A stretch of 64,000 nucleotides of DNA from Mesodorylaimus sp. YZB2_4 (lineage: Eukaryota; Nematoda; Enoplea; Dorylaimida; Dorylaimidae). A program made the translations under genes and the position numbers. Every line of letters starts with the position of its first letter. Within the stretch, counting starts at the first letter, position 1. Of this stretch, positions 54,166-64,000 are shown piece by piece. A model generated the notes under the pieces. The model saw nothing but the letters and a program-made list of their open reading frames with translations, did no database searches and had not been told where the DNA came from. The stretch spans positions 124,001 to 188,000 of the forward strand of contig JASANH010000209.1 in the NCBI GenBank assembly GCA_030248295.1, given 5' to 3'.

Positions 54166-55511
54166 ATGATGCCGACGGTGGCTTTATGGATTTTGTTTTG
54201 CCTGATTATTGGAGTTCAAAGTGGTAAGCAGAAATTGGATCGGATGTGTTGGGTGGACAGGTCACGGCGAGGGGAGGTCATTTGACAAAACTTCACAGTA
54301 GTCTGGCATAACCTGATTGATGAGGATAGTTGGCACTCTGGCTCCGCTGATCCTCCTGGCACCCTCCAACATGAGTAGAATGGGACAACAGTTGTGCCAT
54401 GAACGTTGAGTATCGCAGGATCGACTGCACCTCCTGGTACCAGGGTGCTCATTCTTATTCCGAACTGTGGTGCCCCAAATAGGCTGAGACCTGCCGTACA
54501 CCAGGCCCGTAAGAATCGAGCCCTGCACTGAGATACTGATTTTCCCACAAAGTTTCACTAGACCTTGAAAATCTTGTAGGTGACAGCGAGTCAAGCACTC
54601 AAGGCTCGACTAAACCACCGAGTACAGAGTCAGTGTGGCAAGTGACGTGTGTAAAGAATAGTTCCCGTGCCGAATTCGTACCCAATCTGTACCCGTGCAA
54701 GGCAACCGAGACGTGCTGTTTCAACGAGGGAGTGCCAGCTTGTTGTGGAACAGAGATCACCAACGACGCCATGTAAGTCTGGCCCAGTCTGCACTGTCAC
54801 ATGTAACCCCCATTCTCACAGAATCGAGCAAGTGGTCACGTGGAGCGTGCTCATCGGAATCCTGGTGGTGATCGGAATCGGCGCCTCGTGTTATTTCAAT
54901 GACCACTACTGCTGCGATGGGGATCCCGACGAGAACAAGTTCTGCTGTTGCTGCAGGAGAAATCACTACAAGAGGAGGAAGGACTGGCGCGGGTGAGTTG
55001 AGGCATACTTATGGGTACCTACATCGCAAGGCGTGCAGTTGTACTGTCCCTCAATTTTCGGGGACCCGCCCAAATAGGCTGGATAGCCCTACTGCAAGTA
55101 GATTCCAGCCAAGTCTTTTAGTCTTATCTTTAGAATGCAGACACATCAACCCGACGGGTTTCTGTCTCGCCTTGAGGAACTATCGTGCGGAGCGGCCAGA
55201 CAAGGCAGCCACCAGTAAAATACCACCTTCCCCACAGGCCAAGCACACCTTATACGCCCTTACAGAGGTAGTCGATAAATAACATGGCACTTTCCATCAT
55301 GACAATGTCAAGATCAGACGGTCCCATCCTAGAATATCCTGACCATCCAATGATCCCCAACCAATGACTTTTTAATTTCAGGTTCTTCTATCCCGAAGAA
55401 GCAGCTCGAAACCACGTCGAAGATCCCATATTTGGCAAGTTGAGCAAGTCGGACGAAGTGCCCCAGTATGCCACCATTGTCGATGACGCAAGCTATTCCA
55501 ACGACATTTGA
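54166..55511 (+). CDS. Shisa-like single-pass membrane adaptor, 183 residues (four exons)
   Basis: Exons 54166-54223, 54580-54772, 54822-54992 and 55382-55511 join at GT/AG sites with phases 1, 2, 2 and give 183 residues. A second ATG at 54169 is in frame. Residues 1-18 are a signal peptide (MPTVALWILFCLIIGVQSG). The ectodomain has a Cys pattern C-x(17)-C-x(5)-CC-x(7)-CC (from VTCVKN to PACCGTE), like the six-Cys module of Shisa, WBP1, VOPP1 and CYYR1 relatives. A transmembrane helix follows (TWSVLIGILVVIGIGASCYF), then a juxtamembrane Cys cluster (FCCCCRRNHYKRRK) and a tail with Tyr-containing motifs (VPQYATI, DDASYSND). Related proteins act as transmembrane adaptors for receptor trafficking; the exact subfamily is not clear. 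The exon structure is inferred. Confidence 0.75.
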
Positions 55512-56595
55512 AATGAGTGCGGGCAATGCCTGCTTATCTGCCCCACAAGCACCCGTACTTTGCTGTGCTGTTGTGCCATACCACTCTGCGCCACTGTGCC
55601 GCAGTACTTATTCGTAGCGTTCGATTCAGTGTGGGAGAAGGTGGGCAGTGCAGTGGCAAACCACTTGATTTGGAATACAGAGCTCGCAAATCATGTTACT
55701 CCAATGTCATAAAACTTTAGGCCAGCTAGGCCCGTTTCATAGAAGCAGATCCATACTGAGCCAGCACAAGGCGCTTCCCTCTTGTTTCCCGGCCCATGTA
55801 CAGCTAATCGGCAAGCACCACGGGTACTCGCAGGACACCACCATGTGGTAGAGCCAGTGTGCCAGAAAAATTGGGACTGCGAATTTCAAATTTTCTGCGA
55901 GAAACAGAAAAAGAATACGCTAAAACCTGGATTGAGAACCAAGTCTAATAGACTCCTCTTGTCTTCTGCCCACAACAGTGGGTCAGAAGCCGAGCGATCA
56001 GCACAGCGTCTTGTTTTCTGTTACTGCTTCAGGCACGTGCATGCGAGGTTCGAAGGAAGAAGTGCGGGTCAACATAACATTTCTTCATTTCCAAGGAGTA
56101 CACTCGTATGACAGGTCTATTTAGGAAAGAGGACTGGCCATCTCTAGGTACCAATCCTTCCGAAACACCAATTCATTTCCCCGTGTCACCTCACATTCAC
56201 GCGGGACACGAATTGACGAAACCTTAGAGGGCAGGCAGTTTCAATTTTCACTCTTATACCACACATGGCAGCCGGTGTGAAGTACTGGTCAAGAAAGAAA
56301 ACTATTCGAATTATGTTATGCTTCTTGACAAGCCCCCCAATTTGGCCGCGCACAATCCCGCTCGTCCAATTCGTCTTGGTCCACATTTGATTGGTAACCC
56401 GTTCGGCCGAGCCCGTTATCACACAATGCACGAGCCTAATGTCAAATGCCCGTTCAAGTTTGAAATGAGGAAAAAGAAAATTAAAATTCATGAAATGGAC
56501 GAGACTCGTGCCTCGTCCCGTGCTCGAGTCTGTTAAGAGCGTCAGCAGCTTGGTTCGGCGTCACGCCTCGGTCACGCTTTGCATAGTAGGAGGTA
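55512..56595. other. Spacer after the Shisa-like gene
   Basis: This 1.1 kb presumably starts with the Shisa-like 3' UTR. I see no repeat shared with the rest of the window. Short frames on both strands around 56186-56536 have no recognisable features. Confidence 0.35.
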
Positions 56596-57366
56596 ATGCT
56601 CTTGTCTAAAATGATAGCCTATAAAATCATATTCGCACATGAATTTTTCATGTCCAAAGGAAGCTTGGCGTTTTTGTGCATTTATCATCATTTTGCCGCT
56701 TTATGTCTCAAAGCAGTCGGGTGGAAAGATTTATGGCGATGGATGAAGGTGAGGACAGGACTCTGCGGGTGGCATGCAAAGGTGGGTGCATCCTCAGATG
56801 TCCAGTTGTACATGCAAGTCGGCAAGTTACTATGTTCTTTCTGTTCGGGCCTGCGCGGCTACAGTAACCCGACTATTTGTGTTTGGTTACTGGCGTGAGC
56901 GACCTCAGCCTGTGTCCGTGCAGGCCCTGACTACTGTGCTGTAGGGGCCTGATGCATGGATGATGTGCTAGAGACCATTTTTGAAAACGGCGCCCCCTCG
57001 GGTCTTATGAGTGGAAACAACCGTGCAAACCCAAGAGGGAAATCACCAACCTGAACCAGGACGCCTCAGGGTCAACCTTCTCCTCTCTGACCTCTTGTCG
57101 TTTTGGGTGCTCAGTGTCCCCAAAGGCTTGCGCAGTGTCTGCAGTGTCCTTTTCATGTAGGGGCGCCGCTTATGGACGTAGAGCTCATCCTTCCGACACA
57201 TTGTGCCTGGGCATGAGGATGTCATAGCATCCCAAATTTGGTCACTCCCATTTTCTAAATACTCGTTGTCCGCGCCCCCGTTTTGCATGTTTGCGTGCAG
57301 GAGATTGTGAAGAAAGCGAATTTGGAGGGGACAGATGTGCAGTTCATCATTGATATTTATTCATAG
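56596..57366 (+). CDS. Putative two-exon small protein, 72 residues
   Basis: Frame 56596-56748 (51 codons, ending GGATGAAG|GTGAGG in phase 0) can join the exon 57301-57366, which follows TTTGCGTGCAG and encodes EIVKKANLEGTDVQFIIDIYS then TAG, also in phase 0. The first part is hydrophobic (GSLAFLCIYHHFAALCLKAV). The second exon looks like the end of a real protein. Another upstream exon could be the true partner, and I do not recognise a family. This is inference from splice signals and frame. Confidence 0.25.
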
Positions 57367-60300
57367 CATTTTATGCGGCCGAATTGAGAGGGGGTTCGGA
57401 CGTGGTGGCAACGGTTCGCTCGGGTGAACACGATCAGTCGGCGGTGATGGTCACGGTCGAGACGGCCACCTGTCCATTTCGTTGTCCGGTATGACACTAA
57501 ACTTGCCAATATCTTGCCACCCAAGGCGCGTGTCCTCGACGTGAACAGATGAACGGATAAACGATATTTCCTTCTCTGCAGAGACGAGCGGACGCAAACA
57601 AGTCGTCTCGCCGCTCTTCTACTCGCCCCATCTGTGCCCCCAAAATGGTGAAAGAGGCGCCCGGTGGTGACGTGAAGGCCGACCTTCACCTTCACCTTAA
57701 TCGACCCGGGGCTAAACTGTCACAGCCAGCACCTGCTTATTGTATTATAATTAATCGGTGGTTAAAAGGCAGCAGCTGCCGGCCAGCCCACCTTGACCAT
57801 GAAAGGATACATAATAAGATTTGGTCCACTCTTTGTTATTGTAATGGAACTGTATTTTACGGCTGGTTAGGCGCCCATTCGAGTGCCTCCTGTCGCCGAC
57901 ACGGAGGTAAGGCGAAAGAAATTTATAATTCATGTACTCACCCTCCATCAAAGAGGTGAGGCCTACACCGGCACCAGAAATGGGCTATGATGAAACCCCA
58001 TTTTCTCTCCTCTATTATTTATGCACGCGCACGCAAGTTCGATAGGCGAAGCGGATCGGTTTAATGAGACCTCGAATGAGGTGCGGTGTTACCTGCCCCT
58101 GCTCGCTGGACAGTCGATTGCCCAAGAGGCTGCGCGAACGTGGGACTTGGGAAATGTATTAATCAGTGAAAGTGACCACTTCTGGTCACTCGTGCCGTGT
58201 ACGCGCCAACATTTTTACATTTTTTATCTCTTTTGGGTTTAGATTGCGGACCCATTTCGTTGCGGTCGCAAACTTATTTTAGGCGGTTAGGTCAATCAAC
58301 TTCTGTGGGTGAGTTTCGATGCTGCGGGTGTTATGAGGGTCAGATCCAGGCTGGCCAAAACCAGACTGACTTCCGTGCACCCTCTAGCCCGCGGACCACC
58401 TGGCGCATTGGGGTACTGCGGTGTGTGGTGTGGCGCGGTACCTCACCCAACGTGGTCCGAGTACCCCTTGTCTGCTAGCAGTAGCCCAGCCCAGAGACCA
58501 TGCGCCGCCCCCCTCGCTATGCCCAAAACCTGTTCTGGCCATCTTTGAATTTGAGATCAGGCACTGGTCGATTATCATGGCGTATCTGGCGAGTGGTGCG
58601 TGGCCCTTTTCGGCTCCATTTCCCACGTGCATGCGTAATGCAAAAAGGCGGGTGATGAAAGAGCGTTTATGTAGGTTTTATAATTTATGAGCTGGGATGG
58701 GGTGGTTGGTATACCTTGGCAGTGTGCAAGTGGGGGCTGGTTGTTTGTCGGGCTAGATTTATGGCCTTATTTACGGTGGGTAGTACCTTTGTGGTTGGGA
58801 TGGGAAGCTTATCGGATCACGACTGAACCGTCCCGTCGTCCATTAACGGTTCGCCAAAACATAGCTCGGCGCGGGTGGTCGGAGAAGGTAAATCTGTTTG
58901 CGCTCTGGTATGCGACTCGCTGCCCGTTCCGAGTCCAGCCAAGCGAGTCAATACGATAAAAGCTGACGATGAGGCGGCGGGAGGAGGCGCCGGCTAGCTG
59001 ACACCCCGTGGCCGTCTACGGGCCTGCTCAGGAGAGTTGCAGGTACCGAGGCTGCTCTTCTCTCTCAGCTTCTTCCTGCCCTCTCCGTGGCTCGAAGGGG
59101 AAGAAGGGACGGTATACCTGCTGCATATTGATTAAAAGTGCCGCGGCGGGCAGTTTTTCGAAGAAAACCGCCCTCATCATCATCATCATTGGCGTGGACG
59201 CTTCTCTGGTGCGCTTTCTTCGAGGCAGGCGGGGCCTCCGGTCGAAGGTAGAACGAGGTGCACGCTCGGCTACGCGCCATTTACGGAAACGAGGACTCGG
59301 TGCGGAGGCTCGAAATGCTGACGTCCTTTTCTTCAATTAAACGGGCAGAAGAGAAAGCGAAACCGAGGCTGCCACCATCCCGCCAACCTGCGCCCCGACC
59401 GCTCGCATCCGGTCCCGAAGAGGAAAAGAAGAAAACTGACTCAATTTCCTGGCCCGTCTTCCAGGGACTCCGGTGTACGTATCGATGGCATTTATCACAC
59501 CCGCCCCTTCCTGACTCACAGCAGCCTCGAACCTGGGCTCCGGTCGGGGTGACATTTTGGCCGGCCAAGTGTCCGTGGGACTGGCTTACAGTAGCCTCAC
59601 TCCATAACTTTTCTTTTTTATTTGGTGCTCGGCCACGACACCGGAAAGGTCGCGTGTGCGCTGCTGGCACTGGTGGCTTGAATAATTGAGGCGTGATGAA
59701 GCGAAAGGCGCCCGTCCGACCACTTGGCTCCTATTGCGCCTGTTGATGAGCAGTAGAACAAATTCCCAAATTTATTACCAAGAAAGGGCGGATGGCGTGT
59801 AAAAGACCAAACACGCGAGATGCGTAGAATCGGAGGCTCCATTCACGAATTCAGGATGCTAAAAGTGCGTTTTAGCGGGTGACCGGTCGGTCGTCTCGGA
59901 CCTGCTGACTGGACACAATGCTGCTTAATCAGTTTGATAAATGGCTTGTTCGTGAAGAGGGGCCCGTAATTATAGCGAATTTATACATTTTCAAAAACCC
60001 AGCCCAAATCCGATTAGGTATGTAAGGAGTGTGGAAAACACGAAGCTCAACTCCCGTTTCCGCATCTCGTGCCGTCCTTGTTTGGACAATGGAGGCCATT
60101 GCGACTGGCTCGTCTTCTCCGAGCTTACTTGCTCTCTTGGACGAGGTTTGGTGCCTGCGAGGCGAAGAGACGTCGGTCGGGGGGCCTCGAATCAATTCAC
60201 CTTAATGAGCCGTGATTCAAGCCAACGTTTCGCGCCTGGTCTTAATCACTGAGAACCGTGAGTATTGGGCAAAATAGAGTGAAGGTAGGTAAACACAATT

Positions 60301-60462
60301 TATGTATTGATGAATCGGCTTTAGTATTCCTCGCTTGCCACGAGCCAGCTCGCGCCGAGGGGACGCACCGAGGTCTCGCTTCTTCTCCTTCTAGGGCCCT
60401 GCTCAGGTTGCTTTCAAAGCCGTCCATTCCATCTCGTGAATACGTGGGCGCATACCGAATGC
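57367..60462. other. Unresolved region with weak plus-strand signals
   Basis: The plus strand turns G/T-rich around 58.6-58.9 kb. An ATG at 57645 in a CCAAAATGG context opens MVKEAPGGDVKADLHLHLNR and runs about 100 codons; it is GC-rich, like a first exon, but no donor stands out. Long antisense and sense frames at 59.0-59.7 kb reflect GC-rich composition. No repeat family or known domain was recognised. Confidence 0.3.
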
Positions 60463-60470
60463 ATAAAAGG
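60463..60470 (+). promoter_or_regulatory. TATA-like box
   Basis: ATAAAAGG in an otherwise GC-rich stretch, 97 bases before ATG 60560. The expected start of transcription would be near 60490-60500 (CTCATCACCC). Motif and position only. Confidence 0.4.
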
Positions 60471-60559
60471 CGAACGGGCCGCGCTCATCACCCGTCAACC
60501 TCCCGACCGAGCTCGGCCGTGTGTGGGCGAGTGTTTCTCCGTCCTTCCTCCGCCCCTAC

Positions 60560-60658
60560 ATGGTCAACACCGCCAGCAGACACCAGCTCTTTGATAGACC
60601 GAGCCTGTTTGGTCAGACGGGGTCAACCTCGTCCACTACCGTACTCCTCCTCCGCCAG
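60560..60658 (+). CDS. Putative first coding exon of a plus-strand gene
   Basis: ATG 60560 opens 33 codons (MVNTASRHQLFDRPSLFGQT and onward, ending VLLLRQ) to a strong donor CGCCAG|GTACGTGC in phase 0. The leader between the TATA-like box and the ATG is GC- and C-rich, like a 5' UTR, and differs from the G/T-richer DNA after the donor. No family is recognised from 33 residues, and I could not identify the next exon with confidence. Confidence 0.35.
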
Positions 60659-63600
60659 GTACGTGCTTACTGTGGCTGCTAGGCTGTTCATGTTGGCAGG
60701 TGTTGGGTAAACATCCAGCACGTAGTCCTGCGGCTGACCCCCAACAGCCCCTCTTTCTAGCCGAGTGTACCCGTCGTAATCCGGGCTCACCTCCTACAAA
60801 TGGTGTGTACTGCGTGTCTAGAACTGGGCTCTTGGGAACTTTGTTGCCTGAAGTGATCGCCCTCACTTAGGTGGTTCAGATGTTGGTGTTTGGTGCGGTG
60901 TGATTCACGCCTGCCAGCACATCCATATCTGACTTCCCTTAAACCTATCTCTGTTTTGGATTGTTGAAGTACCATGGTGTCAAGGAAAGCGGAGGTTGCG
61001 TCTGGCTTTGCTGATCGCTTTACAAGGGTTGTTTTCAAAAGCCGATTGTATCAGCTCTTGGGTGGGCAGTAAGGCGTACAAGGTCAGGTGGGACGAGACC
61101 GTGTTTATGTAGGACATAACTGATCCAGAGCGGATTAGTCGAGCCGATTCCTCGCTGGCCTTTCCATTCAGGTGCCACCTGCTCCGATTTGCGTCATTCG
61201 CTAATTCGATTAGGCCAAGGTACGATTGGCATTGGGGGGCGCCGATGACAGTAAGCTGGTGCATCCTCCCCGTCCCGCTCGAGGAGAAATGTGGAACACT
61301 TGCGGCCCTCGTTCGGGTGGGAGATGACAAGGCCTGCTCTTACCTTTGCTTGTCACTGGGCCAAGGGTAATTAATTGGCGTAAGTTGCTTGTTCGAATCA
61401 GCTGCCCTCCTACGTCAACCAGTGGCGCCAAGAAGTCAGTTCGAGCAAGTACCTACACGAATCGAGCATTCCTGGCTGGTGTACACGTCTCACCTGTCGT
61501 CGATCGCTTACCTAGGCTCGAGGGGCGGCCAGCAGTACCAAGCTGGCGTGGCGGATAATGGGGCTGGGAATAGTGGCACGAACGGGCGGCCGCCGCGACG
61601 GCGACTTGTAGCTGGGCTTAATCAGCGCGGTGTCTTATCGGTGATCATGAACTGCTTACACGGCCGGCACCTCGTGCGTACAGTAGGTGCTATTTGTAAG
61701 AGTGAAAGGGTGGGTATAGGTTATATTCCCTTTCTTGCCCACCCACTTGGCCGTGTGCTAGTGCAATCGAAATCGGCTCGTCGTTCGGAATGTCCTCCTA
61801 TTCCCACGCGTGTGCTTTCGGTAGCGGCGTCGTTAATATGCAATTTTCTTTATTATCCCGTTGTTGCACACGAGTCTTTGCGAAAAACTGGCCAGCACCG
61901 TTTTTGGTCTAAAAGCGAAGCAAACATTGGCCAAACTAAAATACCCCTTCGCCACGGCGCCAGGTACTTTTCCTTTTTTGAACTCTTATCCTATCGGGTG
62001 CTCGCTCGACTCGGACGCGCGCTCGAGGAAGGAATAAAAGCGTCGTTTGGGGTGAAAAATTATCGGTTTCGAGTGCACTATTTCGAATGTTGCCAAAATA
62101 AGCCAATGAAGTCTTCCATTCGAAGTGGGCCCTTAGTCCGCAAGGTAGTATTTTGGATGATGTCCTTCGGGTTTACGTTATATTCCTTTCTCCCCTCGCC
62201 CAATGTGCTTCCTCCTCCTTTTGGCCCGTCTACTTATGCTCTCGGCCAATAGAGCAGTAAAGGCCCAGCCAAACGATTAATTACAGCCGTCGTGTTTTCG
62301 AAAACTAGCCTGGACAATTTCCTATCATCATACTCTTTTCGACCAGTGGCAGCGGCGCGTTTTGAAAGCTCTATGACGCGTATAAAATTTCGAAATGGTT
62401 TATCCAATCCAAAATTGAAACGGTGCTCGGAGCCATCACGGTGGTCCTATACTCCTACACACACCGTTGATTCATAGGCGCAGGACGTGTGGCCCTTTTT
62501 GCTCGTCTCGATGGGCCAATGGGCGGGACAGGCGCGAAGTACCTTGCTCATTCGTTTTTCTTTAAAGGACAAGATTTTTTGAAGATTGGGAAGCGATTTT
62601 AATCGTGCGCAATTATTTTCTCGTTATCCACGAAAAACATCTCGACGAAGGAGGGCTTTGGCGATTGGTAGGTGTCTGCCGGATGAGTGATGCCCATTCG
62701 TTGACCAGAGGGCGGACGGGCGAGGAAATGGAGACGGGACGCGCGTGTAATCCCTCTCCTCCTATCTGCCGAACAAACAGATCACTGGACGAGACAAAGC
62801 TGCTGGCCAAGGTGAATCACAGGATTCGGCCATTGGTCACGAGTGGCCTGTAAACACCAGACGCGCGCCACCGTTCAATTTCTCAAGCGATCGGTGGCCG
62901 CTCGGTCGCGTGCTGCACTCATGGTCAGAGGATACCTTGTTATAATTACAGCAGCTAAAACGGTTCGGGGCATCGGGTGACCGGTAATCCTCGATCGGGG
63001 TGCTCCCACAGGTGCTCGGGACCACCGTGCGAGCACGTGCTAGGATGCCAACGATCACTACTCGACACATTGATCGTGTCATGATGGCTTAGGGCGTAGT
63101 TTGAAACCCGATCTCGCGCGGCGATTTATGTGTAATGGGCCTCGGGGGTCTGGTGTTTATCCCATTGGGCACACCTGCGCCACAACTGCCAACCGTTTGA
63201 TGAGGGATGGTTTATGTCTGGCCTCACCTTGGATCGTCAGCTACCTCCGAGTCGCATAGTTTAGGATTTCGGGCCGAGGCGCGTATGGAGAACCACTTCT
63301 CGTCGCCGCCGGCGCCGGTCGGGACTCGCATCACCTAGGCAGGTAGCGATAAAATGGCTGGCAACTGGCGCACTTTGCACGAATTGCTTCACGAATTCTA
63401 AACGAGTTGGACTGCGAGGAGGGCGCGGCTGGTTGGAAGCTGCGGGGAGGACATGGGAACAGGTGTACGAAATGAAGAACAGCTCGACTGCGGTCCTCGC
63501 CGCTCGGTCTAAGAAGCATCCGCCATTAGGCACGGACCTGTTTCGGGGGTGAGTCGGGTGAGGATCGTGAAAATCGATGCCGAAAAGGAGGCGGGCGAGA

Positions 63601-64000
63601 GCGGGCACGGGTAAGGTAAGACTGTTCATATATGGGAACGTTAGGTGATGTCGGGGCTTAAATTATTTACTGTTCTTATTACTGACATATTTGCTTAGAA
63701 TAAGACCCGAGCCCCGTCTCTCCTCTTGGAGAGGGAAAATTAATCCGGCGGCCAGGAAAACACCTCTTGTGGACCGGCGGGCAGGGACGAGTGATTATGG
63801 TGAATCACGTTAGGGCGAGTGATTAGCATAAGAGCAGGCCGGACTACCTTGGCATTGGTGCCATCCCCTACGGTCACCTCGCGAGGGCGCCCGGTTTACC
63901 TTATCTGGACGCCGTGTGCGCTCAAGCGCTTCAGCTCGTTCTTGGGTGTTGCGTCAGAGCGAATATTCTTCCTTGCATATGTGCTCAGGGATGCATTTCG
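60659..64000. other. Presumed intron or intergenic DNA to the window end
   Basis: If the exon at 60560 is real, this is its first intron. The longest open frame (61389-62252, 287 codons, plus) shows no domain, no periodic hydrophobicity and shifting composition, so I do not call it. No repeats from elsewhere in the window were seen. Confidence 0.3.

Noticed and set aside
57043..57288. Minus-strand frame of 81 codons with Arg-rich end
   Set aside because: No splice sites of matching phase and no family; composition only.
61389..62252. Plus-strand open frame of 287 codons
   Set aside because: No recognisable domain, no sustained hydrophobic or periodic pattern, and composition changes along its length; probably chance in GC-rich DNA.

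Overview
This is a 64 kb piece of an invertebrate animal nuclear genome. It carries spliced genes with GT-AG introns, many introns of 1 to 5 kb, tRNA-derived SINEs and several families of short inverted-repeat DNA transposons. I cannot name the phylum from sequence alone. The recognisable genes (Piezo, a plasma-membrane calcium pump, a mitochondrial pyruvate dehydrogenase beta subunit, an SLC35D-type transporter and a Shisa-like adaptor) point to a bilaterian or close relative.

Layout. From 0 to 14.7 kb, twelve minus-strand exons encode the first 809 residues of a Piezo mechanosensitive channel; the gene runs off the left edge. One Piezo intron (1.93-6.85 kb) holds an intronless plus-strand reading frame for a secreted or membrane von Willebrand A-like protein, broken by one in-frame TAA. 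From 15.2 to 17.0 kb a three-exon minus-strand gene encodes an SLC35D-like nucleotide-sugar transporter. From 18.1 to 24.4 kb a six-exon plus-strand gene encodes PDHB, with a 4.4 kb last intron full of repeats. From 25.9 to 44.4 kb the minus strand carries a complete PMCA calcium pump: 15 shared coding exons and three possible phase-0 terminal exons, each giving a different C-terminus after the first half of the calmodulin-binding region. PDHB and PMCA are convergent.

From 44.4 to 51.2 kb I see little beyond the PMCA upstream region and many poly-C tracts. At 51.2 kb there is a 61-residue single-pass micropeptide gene. From 51.5 to 53.5 kb lie three copies of a tRNA-derived SINE. From 54.2 to 55.5 kb a four-exon plus-strand gene encodes a Cys-rich single-pass Shisa-like protein of 183 residues. 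From 55.5 kb to the end the content is weakly resolved: a possible two-exon 72-residue ORF (56.6-57.4 kb) and a TATA-associated putative first coding exon at 60.56 kb.

Introns and spacers are heavily colonised. They hold a 1.5 kb foldback element (two copies, one interrupted by a hAT-like MITE with an 8-bp target duplication), another hAT-like MITE, a pogo/Tigger-like MITE with TA duplication, a CGTCGACGTAG-rich inverted-repeat element, a roughly 400 bp palindromic family with three copies, and a GATC-rich inverted repeat. Exon boundaries were set by eye from homology, reading phase and GT/AG sites; no transcript data were available.
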